64,000 nucleotides of DNA from assembly GCA_021307315.1 (NCBI GenBank), contig JAJSPD010000013.1, positions 310,001-374,000 on the forward strand, given 5' to 3'. Below the pieces are notes generated by a model. It was given only the letters and a program-made list of their open reading frames with translations, made no database searches and was not told the origin of the DNA. This document shows positions 47,142-59,469 of this stretch, piece after piece. Positions within the stretch are counted from its first letter, which is position 1, and each line of letters begins with the position of its first letter. The translations under genes and the position numbers were made by a program. The DNA is from Bisporella sp. PMI_857. Lineage: Eukaryota > Ascomycota > Leotiomycetes > Helotiales > Helotiaceae.

Positions 47142-48700
47142 ATGGAAACTATTCTTGGCTCCCTCCAATGGGACAGTCCACCGCTCCAATTTATAGGAAA
47201 ATGGGGCTACTATATCTACTCTAAACGAGAACTCGTGAAGATGGAAATACATCTCATACTCGCAGCTTTAATGCCTATATACACCGGCGCTCACGCATCT
47301 CTAAGATGTCCACCGTCGGCATCTCAAGCCAAGGAGGACGAGGATGGAGAGGACGTCGAGGTCGCTCCTCAGGTTGAAGGACTACAGCCTTCTGATGCAA
47401 TAGTATTTCCTATCCTGGCTGGATGTACATTAGCCGGGCTTTACTACCTTATTAAATGGCTTGAGGACCCAGCTGTGAGTGCTTCAATCTCCTGGCATCG
47501 ATGGTCATAATCATCACGTGTTTTTTTTTTAACAATGGCCTTCGTTGGTCACCTACCTCGAGTCTTACATCACCAATTACTAACAATTTTTCTCAGATAC
47601 TTAACAAGCTTCTTGGATACTACTTCTCGCTCCTCGGAACCTTTGGCGTAGGCCGTATCCTGGCTGACTTCCTCAACCTCTCTATCTCCATTACGCTCCC
47701 CCGTCTCCTCCCCACCTTAACCCAACGCCTGCTCTTCAAATCCTACATCCACCGCATTGTCTCCGTAAAACAACACATCAAGCTCCAATCCGTTATCGGT
47801 TTCATCCTGGGCTTTCTCGCCGTCACCGCCTACAACTTCCTCAACAAGCCATGGTGGCTCACCAACCTGATCGGCTGGGGATTCTGCTACAGCAGCTTAC
47901 AATTCATGTCCCCTACCACCTTCTGGACAGGAACGCTCATCCTCTCAGGGCTATTCGTCTACGATATAACCATGGTATTCTACACGCCGCTCATGATAAC
48001 CGTGGCAACAGCCATCGACGGCCCAATCAAGCTTGTCTTCCCGGGCCCGGGAAGAGGCAGCATGCTAGGGCTGGGCGACATCGTACTACCCGGGATCATG
48101 ATGGCGCTCGCCCTGCGATTCGACCTATATCTGCATTACCTTCGCTTGCAAACCAGATCCGCATCCCCCAGCGAGTCCGCTGAAGCGAAGAAGGCGCCGT
48201 ACATCGAAGCAACGGGAGCGTGGGGCAGCCTCCTCCGAGGCCCCCTTCCCGGATCCCTCGATGCGTCCACATTCAAGAAAACCTATTTCCATGCCAGCCT
48301 CGTACGTGTCTTCCCCATTTCTCCTCTCCCCATCCACGTCACTAACAGTACGCAGATCGGCTATACCATCGGCATGCTCACCACGCTCATAGTGCTCCAC
48401 AAATTCAACCATGCGCAGCCCGCGCTTCTCTACCTCGTCCCAGGGGTCCTGGTCTCGCTCTGGGGAACAGCGCTCGTGAAGGGCGAGGCGAGCGAGATGT
48501 GGCAGTATACCGAGGATGGGAGTCTTGCGGATCCATTCAAAGAGGCGACGAAGGAGGGCAAGGGAAAGGCAGACAAAACGGAAGAGGAGAAAAAGGGAGG
48601 GGAGAAGAAAGCCGAGCCGGGGGAGCGGCATATATTTCTCTTATCTTTGACGCAGGTTAGTAAGAAAGGGGCGAGTAAGAAAGTGGCGAAGGAGGCATAG
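47142..48700 (+). CDS. signal peptide peptidase (GxGD intramembrane aspartyl protease)
   Basis: Three exons (47142-47474, 47597-48301, 48356-48700) encode 460 aa. This is a multi-spanning A22B-family protease. The catalytic aspartates are Asp234 in FVYDITMVF (YD motif) and Asp272 in LGLGDIVLPG (GxGD motif); the PAL motif is QPALLYLVP at 367-375. SPP cleaves leftover signal peptides within the ER membrane and takes part in ER quality control and, in fungi, in hypoxic adaptation. A long acidic loop (KEDEDGEDVEVAP) follows the first membrane segment, and the C-terminus is lysine-rich, compatible with ER retention. The second intron (48302-48355) is 54 nt with no stop in frame, so a retained-intron form would add 18 residues just before the seventh membrane segment. 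Confidence 0.9.
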
Positions 48701-49136
48701 ACTAGGTAATATTCAAAGACGAAATATATCATACTCAGTATAGCAAAGATCAACTCGACGAGAGATTCCCACTCCCGGACCCGTGTTGCAATGCCGCACA
48801 AGTCAGTCGAACAAAGAACAAGGCATGATGTCTGATTCCCCATCGCAAGTCTTGAAATTCGGCATTATTTATATCCGCTTATTCTACACATGCAAGCTAT
48901 CCCATGGATATCCCCTTTCCCTCCCGTCCTGAAACGCCAAGCTTGAAAATTACCTGGAAGCGTTTTCTTTCATGAGCAGAACAGCCATCCTGGACCTGTC
49001 CAAGGATACTGTTTTATATTCATCTCTCCCCGCACATCCTCGCATATAATAGGATATCCCATCGTTCATCTCTTCATATAATATCTTCGTATTCAAGCTT
49101 GCAGGCATATATGTCATATCAAGGTTTGAAGTGTCC
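48701..49136. other. convergent spacer
   Basis: 436 bp between the stops of the protease (+) and the Skt5-like gene (-); holds both 3' regions. No coding signal. Confidence 0.5.
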
Positions 49137-52100
49137 TCACATCACAGAACATTCGCCCTCGTTCTGCTTCCCAACCTTCGATCTTGAGATACGCTCTCGG
49201 GCCTTCAAATTTGCATTCTTCCCACCTTTCTTGAGGTCTTCAAGTCTCTCTCTGGCTTTGGGGAAGTTTTGAGCTGTTTACATGTCAGTATATCGGTTGC
49301 CACTCAAGCGTAGATTATAGATCTAGTAGACACTTACCAGCAGCCCTCCAGTACCAGCGCTTCGCATCTTCCAAATTCGCCGGAATACCAATACCTGTCT
49401 CAGTAAAATATCCCATCGCATACTCTGCCTTGGCATTGCCTGCCATAGCCGCTTTCCGTGCCCAGAGATATGCTTCCGTATCACTTTGCTGCAAGACGCC
49501 TTCAGAACCTGTGAGATACCATCCAGATAACGCGAGCTCGGATTGATGTTCCTCTTGCACAGCAGCACGCGAATACCACATAATTGATTGCCGTGGATCG
49601 ATAGGACAATTAAACAATCCGTATTCATATGCAGCGCCGAGTCTGAATTGGGAGAACTTGTAACCCAAGTCGGCTGCTTGTTTGAATAGCGAAAAGCTGT
49701 ACATCTCATCACGAATAATTGAGCCATCTGGTACTTGAGGGGCTTCATAGAGAAGACCCAATTCATGGAGAGAGTGAGGATTCTCAGCATCGGCTAGCTC
49801 GGCGGCTCGTTTGAGCCAGACCACAGCCTCGCGGGGATTCTTCTGCTGGCCCAACAGACCTTTAAGTTGAATCATGCCCATTTTGTACATGGCAGGTGTA
49901 TCTCCTAGCTTTGCAGCACGATTGTACCATTGCATTGCCTTCAGCGGATCCTTGCGAGTGCCGCCACCTTCTTCGTTGCCCAGTTCGCAGCAGACTGCTG
50001 TGCGGTATGCGGCTTGAGGATGGTTGCCCTTCGCAGCGGATTGATATAAGGTAAACGCCTCTTTGTTATCAGCTTCTAGGCCTAGCGATCCTCGACCGTA
50101 GCAGTCAGCCAAATAGAACATGGCATTCACGTCATCCGCTGCAACGAGCTTTTTGAGTAGTTTGTATGCTGCGTTTACATTCTGTTCGCGGGCTTTGTTT
50201 CGATGTCTTTGGTCAGGTATTGAGGGGACCAGGACATCGCATGCCTCGACTAGCTTTCGCACAAGAATCATGGCTGTCTCCTTGTCTTGAGGCTGAGCTT
50301 TAACTCTTGCTGTAAGAGCGTCGATTTCTGCTTGGGTGACTGGTGGTGGTGTTGCTGGCTTCGCCGCTGCAGCTGGAGTGGCGGCTGGCTGAGGAGCTTG
50401 AACAGGTGTTGTTCCGGAATTAATGTTGTTGTAGTTTCTTACAGGAACAGGTTTATTATTAGCCATTGGCGTTGGGTTAGATGTGGAACCAGGCACAGAA
50501 TTGGACAATCCAGGTCGAACAGGCGCAGGGTGAGAAGGCAAAGCATCCGGGCCCAACTTTGGCATTGCGTTCGGTGATGGGCCACTGGGAAGACCAACAA
50601 ATCCGCCACCAGGTTTTGGGCCGTTTGGAAGACCTCCGCCTGGCGTATTCATTCTAGGTGCTGCCGATGTGCTTCTTGGAGGATATCCATTTTGTGGAGG
50701 TTGTCCATAGCTTTGCTGATTTGGTGGTTGTTGAGCATTGTAGTTGCCGTTTTGTGGACCATAACGATCTTCGGGGTAATTTGGTTGATATTGGTTCGGT
50801 AGAGGCGGAGGCGCCTCACCTACCATTTCAAAAACAGCAGCTTGAGGCTGCGCTCGACTCCTAAAGTCAGGCTGTGATTTCATAGGTCTGAGTTGTTGCT
50901 GGTAACCATTTTGAGCCTCGAAAGAAAGTGCACGAGCAGGATATTGCTCATTCGCTGGGTTCTGTCCTCCAGAATCGAAATTCGGCATATCTGGTTGTGA
51001 TTGGGAGCTGTTACGTGGTCCGCCTTGAGGTTCTGGTGGGTCATAGTACGAATCATAGAAATCGCTGACGCTTTCATGCTTTTGCATATTGGCGGGAGCT
51101 TGTAATCGACCATTATCGATGGGCCGATTCGCATAAGGATCAGAAGGATATGCTTGTTGGGATGGGACTGGGCCGTCGCTCGCATACGTTCTCTGAAGTG
51201 GAGGTCGTGCTCCTGTTGCTGTTGATGGTCTTGGTGGCATTCCCCTTCCAATAGGCCCATTATATGGACGCTCGCTAGCAATAGGATCCATTGGCATAGG
51301 AGGCTGCCCACCTGGGCCTCTTGGTTGCTGGTTTGGCATGGTCATACTTCTTCCAGGCGGAGCAAAATCGTCGCGGATGGGGGACGCTGGTCCAGGATCA
51401 TAGCCTCTATCGTTATATCCAGGCTCTGGATATCCATTTTGACGAGCTTCTCTTGGCGCTTGACCTGGTGGCCCTCGTCTTTGATCTGGATATCCTTGAG
51501 AAGAAACTTGCGGTGGCCCTCTTCCTGGCATGCTCCGTTGACTATCTACTGAAGGTCGTGGCCTCGCTCCATAGTCATCAAAGCTTGGGCCTCTTCCGGG
51601 TGGATAGCGGTCTTGACTTCCTTTACTTCCTGCTGTCCTTGGTCTATTCTGTGGGGGTTGTCCTGTCATTTCTAAAGACTCCATCCTTTCGATGATCTGT
51701 TGCTCTTCATCTCTTGCTGTCCTTTTCTTCGTGTTAGGAAATGTCGGAAATGGATTGTCCCAAGCGGTGGTATCTGGTGACATAGGCGGTGTCTTTAGGG
51801 GCTTGCGTGGCCCTGGTCCTCTCGTGGCTGTCTGATATCAGTATGCAGACCTAATGAGATTGAGTTGAAGCTGAACTTACAGCCAGGATCAGAAGATCCA
51901 GCACGATCCAATGGGGCTGGTCTACCTCCTCTCCCCATCGCCTGCCCATTGTTTGGTGGTCCCCCATTCGAATATCCCCTACCTTGACCTTCCCCCGCCC
52001 GCTGATCATAACCTCCTCTCATGCCATCTGCTGTAGGCGGTCTTTGGATAGGTCCTCCCCTTCCTCTGTTTGGCGGCGGCATTGCTCCACCCCTTGGCGG

Positions 52101-52439
52101 CTCATAGTAATCTTGTTGGGGTGGTCCTCGTTGTGGAGGTGGATAACTCTGATTCTGGGGTGCATAGCCATTCCCTCTACCTCCATACGGATCTTGCCCT
52201 CTTCCACCCCCATTCATATTCTGATTCTGATAACCACCTTGCCCATTGTAGCCCTGATCATAGCCATTATCATATCCATCGTCATAGTAGCCATCCTGTG
52301 GGTATGGATCATAGCCACCCTGAGGGGGATACTGTTGGGGAGGCGGCTGCTGATAATCTTGTGGTGGCCTGGGTCTTTGCGCGGCTGGTCCATTGTAGGA
52401 CCGCTGTGGTTGTTGATAGTAACCCTGGTCGTATGCCAT
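49137..52439 (-). CDS. Skt5/Chs4-type chitin synthase activator with Sel1 repeats and CaaX end
   Basis: Three exons (51881-52439, 49338-51827, 49137-49273) encode 1061 aa; phases close. The first 600 residues are Pro/Gln/Gly/Tyr-rich and presumably disordered. From about 690 a row of Sel1-like repeats follows (YRTAVCCELGNEEGGGTRKD, MYKMGMIQLKGLLGQQKNP, FRLGAAYEYGLFNCPID, YAMGYFTETGIGI). The short last exon adds a basic stretch and ends CSVM, a CaaX box. In yeast Skt5/Chs4 recruits and activates chitin synthase III at the bud neck and is farnesylated at its CaaX cysteine. Here it is expected to control a Chs3-type synthase at septa and hyphal tips. The model without the last exon would lack the CaaX signal. 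Confidence 0.92.
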
Positions 52440-53835
52440 GGCTTCGAAAGACTTTGGCCGCTCGTTCTCAGGACTTGCGCTACGATCGATAAGGTAGATG
52501 GCAGGTCTTAATTAAATCGGATGCCGTCGCTATCCTATATAAAAGCCATATATGCACAAGTTGGATGTGCTTTTTGGTGGAGATTTTGAGTTCAAGGCGC
52601 AAAAGGATCGCGTTCTGGGGTAGGGCAAAATGTGTTTCAGCCGGGTCTGAAGCTCCAATGCGAAGATGCGGAATGTCGCTAAAAATTATAAAGGAGTGTC
52701 GTGTTGGTCAAAACCAGAAAGCGCGATCCGATATAGGTGTCAACTCTGCCTCCGCCTTGAGAGGATTGTGATTGTGCATGTACCAAGTGTTTACACGGTC
52801 TCGACTTGAGCGTTGAAAGGAGGGGCGGCGGCGGCGTCACGCTAAGATTCGAGATCCTACGGGGGGTGGTTGCTCCGACCTCACGTTCTTTTTTTAAACA
52901 ATAACAAACTTGAATTAAATTAAGTGGTGAGGCTAGCTTTGGTGAGATTGTAGATGAACAAAAGGGAAGGTCGGCTTTTCCAAACATAAAATACACATAT
53001 ATCGCTTTGACACTGGGGTTTTTTTATGGGCCGGGCAGGTCATCAGCATTAAAGGTTAATTTTAGGTGTTGGAATTTGACCCAAGTCACCACGTCGAGCG
53101 CGTCTCAGAGCAGACAGGGGGGGTTCCACTGTTATGTCAGGCACATGGATCTTACCATTGGATGAATGGGGAACACTCCAGCGATCAGTAGGCAATCAAT
53201 ACGCCAAGGGACGAACTGGAGAAATGTAAAGCATACAATGGGCGGTGCAGACGACGGGATTGTGTTGGTCTTCTGACTGCACATCAGCACTACAACATGC
53301 AATATGATGGCGACAATGACTAGCAGTTGAGTGGGAAGCAGTCTGAGAGTGGTTCGATTCCGGGAATATGCCAGAGCAAGGAACCATGCGTATAATTCAG
53401 CTGATGTTGGAGGTTTCCGGTCTTGACTATCAAACGTAAATTATACATTGTAAACATGAATATCATACCATAATCAAAACTACATTGTTTTTCATAACCC
53501 GGGCGTTGTTTTGCCATTATTCATATCAATCTAAGCATTATTTGCCCACTAGTAGTCTCAAGAAGAAAAGCCTTGTTAATTAATTACAGCGGTCCTCCTC
53601 CCCCCTTTTCAAGCCGAATAGCCGTTAATTGTGAGTAATAAGCTTCTCCAGCCAGATCAGCGAAACACTACCAAGGTGCCAAGCCGGGAACGCCGCCACA
53701 CCTCCATTTCGCACAGCCACATCTGCGGCCGCATTCAAAAAGTCATCATTGACGACAACCACTAGTCACCAGTCGCGAGGAATTGTATTCCGCATCCCAG
53801 CACAGCTGGATATTCGCCTAAACTCACCAATCATC
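52440..53835. other. intergenic stretch, 1.4 kb
   Basis: Between divergent genes. It should hold the Skt5 promoter and the Cbp4 promoter (53600-53835). I see no further gene; a GGTTCGATTCC string near 53350 is not part of a tRNA. Confidence 0.5.
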
Positions 53836-54324
53836 ATGCCTCCGAAAGCGAAGACGAATTGGTATCTCTGGGGCAAAATGCTGGTTGCGTAAGTGCCTGC
53901 TGTCCCTGGTCATTGCGGGGAGACTGGGGAGAGCGCCTAGACTAACAGATGATTGCTGGGATAGTGGTGGGATATGCTGCATCGGCGGGCCAGCGCTCAC
54001 CTTCTGGCTAACGCCTACCGAGGAGGAGTTGTTCAAGAAATACAACCCAGATCTGCAGAGGCGGAGTTTGGAGAACCGCATAAGCAAGAAGGGAGAGCGG
54101 GACTTTGATGAGTTTGTTGGCAGACTGAAGGAGTTCTCCAAGAGTGACAAACCTAGTATGTCTTTTCCTGGTTCTTAATTTCTTGGAACAGGTGCTGACT
54201 GAAATTAGTATGGGAAGTCGCAGCAGAAGCAGAGAAGAAAGAGAGGGAGGGAAAGATATTGGAGCAGGTCAAGCTGTCGAAGGAGATTCAGCAGAGGAAG
54301 GAGGAAATACGGAAGAGTGGGTAG
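53836..54324 (+). CDS. CBP4: cytochrome bc1 complex assembly factor Cbp4
   Basis: Three exons (53836-53888, 53965-54155, 54209-54324) encode 119 aa; phases fit. The order is as in yeast Cbp4: a short basic start ([18 protein letters not shown]) leading into one membrane segment ([15 protein letters not shown]), the hallmark [18 protein letters not shown], then [19 protein letters not shown] and a charged coiled-coil end. Cbp4 is anchored in the mitochondrial inner membrane and works with Cbp3-Cbp6 to bring newly made cytochrome b into complex III. Size is that of the family. This gene is easily missed because none of its exons is longer than 191 nt. Confidence 0.93.
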
Positions 54325-57278
54325 GATTCAGCGCCTGGTAAGAGTTAGCTGTGAGAACAAAACATTGGTTATACAAATATGGCGTTGTGGTTAACAGGCG
54401 TGGAAAATATGTCCATTTAGTGGACGCATGGAATTACAATTGTATACTGTTAGAGTAATGTGAATATTGACGACTGTAATGGAGAGTTTCTTGTGGATGC
54501 CTGGTCCTCTCCTATGCTGGTATTTCCGCAGGCTCAGAAGGTTTGCGAGTTTTGGGAAGCTCAGTGTGTCAATTGGTTTGTCTTTTTGTGTGGTACAATT
54601 TTGAATCAATGAGCCCGTACAGATTCTTTATCATCAGATGGCCTTTATGCCCCAGTGCTTGTCCGTTTTTGACCGCCATGATGCTAAAACCTTTCCCTTT
54701 TTTCACAAAATCAAGATTTTAATCTCATCTTTATAGCTAGCTCGATACGCAAGCATCATTGCCAGCCAGTACCATATGATCGCTCACGCCAATATCTTCA
54801 CTTCATACCTAAATAAAGCTGCCAAGACTATGATGATTCCTGGGAGGAGTCATGAAACTTGGATTACATTAGTTCTATTATCAAGTGGTGATGCGTATTT
54901 TCGCTTGTTTGAAAGAAAGGATGGTATCTTTCCCAAAAATACCACTTGCGAATAAGTTATTTTAAAAGATTATATCTGCTTTCAATGAAACCGGAGAAGG
55001 CCTTATAAATACGTGAGAAATTGAACAATATTGGCTACCCTTATATACCCGTACTTCTCTAGCGTTTCGCTACTTGTAGATCTTCTATGTCAATCAACTA
55101 GAGATATAACTCCAGGAATAGAGCTATGCAGAATATCCAAAGTATCAGCCGCTGATTTCTGTGGTACCCAAATCTTGAGCGTCGATTTAACAAGATCGAT
55201 AATCATCCCCATTATTATCCTTCCATTCCAGTTGTTTCCAGATGTAGGATAGTACGTCGGTTATTGATAGTTCCTGAGCACCAAGATGCGGAGAGTGTTC
55301 TTGCGGCATATTTGAATCTCACTTCAGTGTTACCTCTCTCGGAACTGAGCTTAACGTTTGCTGCCCAAGCATATTATTCTTCACCAAGTAGTCCTCCAAA
55401 CTCAACAAAATTTCCAGTCTCCCTTCTTCAATGAAAATCGGCCTCTGTTTAGCAAACGTCGAAACATACTTTTGTCTTAACGTGAGAGCTTTCGACCCTC
55501 AGGCAAAATTTTGGCGGTTACGGTCCCGGAAAACTGGACCAGCTCGAAACTGATTTGATTTTCTAATGTTCTTTTATGAGGTAAATGTTGCATTTTGCTC
55601 ACTATGCCTATAGATTCAGTACAAGCAAAGCGTTTATCCAGAGCGCCAAACAGCAGACGCCAGTGCACACAGTTGTTTTCGTACAAAACCCCAATTCTCT
55701 CAAGCTGTGACAAGCGAGCTACTTTGAAATTATGGACAATACCTCCATTATTTTCTCCCGTGCCACCGTCCAAATTTCAGCAGGGCACTTTCAACTAGTC
55801 ATTTGGGAACGACAAAAACGTACCTCGACGACTCTGAATTACTCTTTCTTACACTGAGTATTCTCTTTTCGATAATGAAACGAAGACGCCTAAGCCTATG
55901 GTGAATTTCTAGACTCGTAGTAAATCTAATAGGTAAGTAAGCAGCGTATGCTATGTAAACAGTGCTTTGAATTTGGGCTGGGAGCACAAGAGGCAGATCT
56001 GATAACATACTCTGCAATACCTCTATTACCTGAACCCTATCGTGGAGTTTTCCTGCATCCCTAATTTGCAGTTATTTACTTAGTTCTGCTGGGCCTCCAG
56101 AATTCTCAGAAGTATTGATGCTTTCATTGCGTGCGTTGAATGATCTTGGCATCCACATTCGATAGCGCAGAGGTAAAACGACGTCTGTCGAATCGATGAG
56201 CAATAAGTTTATAGGAAGGAAGCCTTTTCTTTTGCTTCCTGCCGTGGACTCTGTTAGCTTATGAAAATAATTGCATTTGCCGAAACATGAAAGTAACCGT
56301 CTCAAAGATCTTCCACAGAATTTTGGTAGGCAGACCATATAGCACGGTTCGGGAGCTGAGGATTTCATATTCGCGGTAATGAAGTAGCTTTCTATCTACT
56401 AAATCAAACCTCTCATAGCTTCAATTCCCAGACCCAGAAACAATGTTGCCCGCTCTTACGAAGGATTCGAGCACTGAGTGCCAAGCACTTTTGGGGCGCA
56501 AACTCCGCTTGGAAAACCAGCGGGAAGATTTAGCCCGTTGCTTACCGAGAGCCAACTGCTCTGATGACAATGCTTCTTTTTACTCGGTGACAACCTGCTT
56601 GAACGATGGATCTTCCTTTTCCTGGGATACAGAATGCTTAGGCTTAGGCGTCATCTTCATCTGAGTTATTGCTCAACGATGGAGGGGCACGAAAGGACTG
56701 CTCGGCTGCAAACGATGTAATTATGGACCTCGGGTTGATTCGGATATCAAGAGGACTGTTACCCGATACCCGTGCCGAAGAGAGCAATGTAGCCGTCCCA
56801 ACGCATCCACAGCAGAGTGCAGGCAGTTGGAAGCTATGTACTTAGACTTCATAGCATAGCAAAAGGAGGAAGTCACCTCTACTTAACCAAATAAAAAAAG
56901 AGTATCCAGCCCGCCAACGCACGAATTTTGTGGCGTCTGCCCGCAGCTATTTTAAGGCTTAGCCGAATCCACTGAACCCTCATATCTTGCATGATCTTCC
57001 AGCCTCACATACATGGGCACCTCTAAGAAGCAGAACTAATGTCAAGTTTATCCAATGGAAATGCTGTAATAACGCCATTTGCAGCAGCGTGTACTGATCT
57101 TTTCCCGTGTGATGGATCAATAAAGATAGACGGCTCCCCCAGAACTGCTGGAGGATTGGGGCTGTATCTTTGATTTTCACTTTCTTGCGTTCAAGAGCCG
57201 AGAGCTTCTCAGATTAGAGATTGGGTAGCGACAAAAGGATTCTATGGTCTGTAAATTTTGTTGCAATTTGAGGTCATA
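54325..57278. other. gene-poor stretch, 3 kb
   Basis: AT-rich, with scattered short frames on both strands (55477-56368 minus, 56443-56664 plus) that carry no domain. At about 56690-56862 a plus-strand frame without ATG contains four cysteines in C-x2-C and C-x4-C spacing (GCKRCNYGPR, then YPCRREQCSRPN), reminiscent of a decayed zinc-finger region. I would not call a gene on this evidence. Confidence 0.45.
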
Positions 57279-59097
57279 ATGAAGGACCACGGCTTTCCGA
57301 AATTTGTCATTGAAAATCAAGCTCCGGAAGGACACAGACGAGACGATAAAACGTAGGTTAAAATGAACTTTTGGAGGCCAAGGCAGAAACCGTGCTAACG
57401 TTTTGCCTCAAGTTCGACAGATGTAGAAGAGATCCCAGATTATCGTCCCGCTAGGATTGAAGACATACCAAAGTCTGTTGTACGTGCCACTCTTGGAACC
57501 AAAAACTTGAGCAGCTAACAACCACCAGTTGAACTGTATATATGACCGCGTCCTAGATCAATGCGCCTACACCGATCATGAATGTATCTGCAAACGCCTC
57601 AAATGGGTCGTCTATGACGCCGGATTTCAAGCATGCGTAGAAAACACCGATTTCAACAATGAGCAAATATGTCCGTCCTCTCGCCCGTGTTTGAGGAATG
57701 CATTCTAACACCTCCCAGGGGCACCAGCAGCCCTCCGCGACTTCTGTTCCTCCGTCTCCATCTCCCTCGGCGAGTTCCCGGCATGGATGACACAACTTGG
57801 CGAGCTACGACGGCGACAAGGCGGGTTCTCTTCAATTTACTTCGACCCGTCGGATACCGAGACAACCACATACATCACGTCGACGATCACGGCTGCGTGG
57901 GGCGAAACGGGCTACTTTCCACAGACAACGACGTTGCCGTACTACGCGGGCGTTGTGAGCGTGCTTGTCGAGGTGGAGAATATGGCTGCGGTAACGACAA
58001 AAAGGGTCACTACTACGATTCCCGCAACACGGGCAGGCTTTACATCAACATATACCAATGCTAATGCTCCACAAGTCACAGTGCTTGTTGGGAAACCATC
58101 GGGTTCAAGCTCCAGTCCGAGTGACTCGACCTCAAATGATAGTAGTAGCAGTAGTAGCAGCAGCAGTAGTGGACGCGCAAAGAAGAAGGGCTTGGGATCC
58201 GGTGCCAAAATCGGGCTCGGTGTTGCGATTCCTCTCGTGATCCTAGCCATTGCCCTCCTGCTAGGCTTCTTGCGACGACGAAAAGCGAGAAAAAATCGGA
58301 AACCACAACAGGTTCAAGAAACCACCGAAAAGGACGACGGGAACCTGCCAGAAAACGTCACCAATCTACAGCAGATTGACGAGATAACGCCAAAACCTCC
58401 GCCTCCAGCTTACCTCGCGAATCCATCGAGGGTGCACGAGGTAAGTGCACATCAGGTACAACACCAAGAGCCGACCAGTCAGAAATATGGGTATGAAGTG
58501 AGGACTTCAAGTCCAGCGGCATATCCTCAAGATACATCTCGGCATGAGATAGCAAGCAACCCAAGTTCGGGATATTATCCAGCAGAGCCATCTCGGCACG
58601 AGGTTGTAAGCAACCCAGGCTCCGTGTCGTATCCATACCCCTCCGAGCCGCCCTTCCACGAGATATCCAGCACGCCTGCCCCACGGCACGAGCTACTCTC
58701 GCAACCCTACTACCCGCCGCCCTCCTCCCACCCGTCCGAGCTAACAGCCTCCCACCCATCTCCCTCCCTGTCCACAGCGGCCATAGCGCGGAAACCGCTG
58801 TCGCCGTCCCCAGAACCAAGCGCCAGCAACATATCGTCTCCGCAACCCAGTACTAGAACATCCATCCCGCCGTGGGACACCACACAAGATCATGATTTCT
58901 CCGCCTACCAGCCCCAACACCACGAGATTATCAATGAAGAACGAACCGCTGAGGATATCGAGATCCAGAGGTTGGAAGAAGAGATGGCGCAGGTGAAGCT
59001 GCGGAAAGAGCGGTTGCAGAACCTGCAGAGGCTCGAGGAGCGAGAGGAGGAGTTGAGGAGGAAGATCGAGGAACGGAGAGGCGGCGGACCTTCTTAG
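57279..59097 (+). CDS. membrane protein with a six-cysteine ectodomain and long cytosolic tail
   Basis: Four exons (57279-57352, 57413-57479, 57529-57670, 57719-59097) encode 553 aa; all phases close, and three introns have CTAAC branch sites. Residues 43-104 carry cysteines at 50/59/66/68/83/104 in the order C-C-CxC-C-C, preceded by IEDIP, which mirrors the modules of the protein at 39114 (IEDLP before the first cysteine). A Thr/Ser stalk including a run of serines leads to one membrane segment (IGLGVAIPLVILAIALLLGF) with a basic RRRKARK stop, then a Pro/Ser/His-rich tail and a C-terminal coiled coil (EIQRLEEEMAQVKLRKERLQ). The predicted N-terminus (MKDHGFPKFV) is not a signal peptide, so the true first exon may lie upstream. 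A wall sensor or CFEM-like protein is likely. Confidence 0.72.
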
Positions 59098-59469
59098 AGA
59101 AAAAAGGGACGGACTGTGATAATCGTATGAAGTGGTTGTGAATTGGTAAATCCTAAGTTATATTTAGCATTAATCCGTTCACATGAACGTTTAATTTAAG
59201 GTAGATCTGTGATGTACGTCATGAATAATCGAAATTGAATATTTTTAATATAAAGTTGAAAGGAAATTTCAGCCCTGCATCATCATCAGTTTTACTCATA
59301 ATTAATCTTACAGCATGGCGGCAAAGCACCATGTAAACTCCAATCATAAATCAACAATGCACATGAAGCGATACCCTTAAAAATGCTTTCCACTTCCATG
59401 ATGTCTTCCGCATGCTCCAAACACCCACTCCGAATTAAACGAGATCTATCAACACAGAATACGGAACAA
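59098..59469. other. convergent spacer
   Basis: 372 bp of AT-rich DNA between two convergent stops, holding both 3' ends. Confidence 0.5.

Noticed and set aside
51984..52511. 175-codon plus-strand frame
   Set aside because: Antisense to the Pro/Gln/Tyr-rich start of the Skt5 homologue; low-complexity DNA leaves all frames open.
53340..53370. tRNA-like GGTTCGATTCC string
   Set aside because: The bases flanking the loop do not pair as a T stem, and no D or anticodon arm is found upstream.
58358..58819. 153-codon minus-strand frame
   Set aside because: Antisense to the Pro/Ser-rich tail of the membrane protein; no independent evidence.
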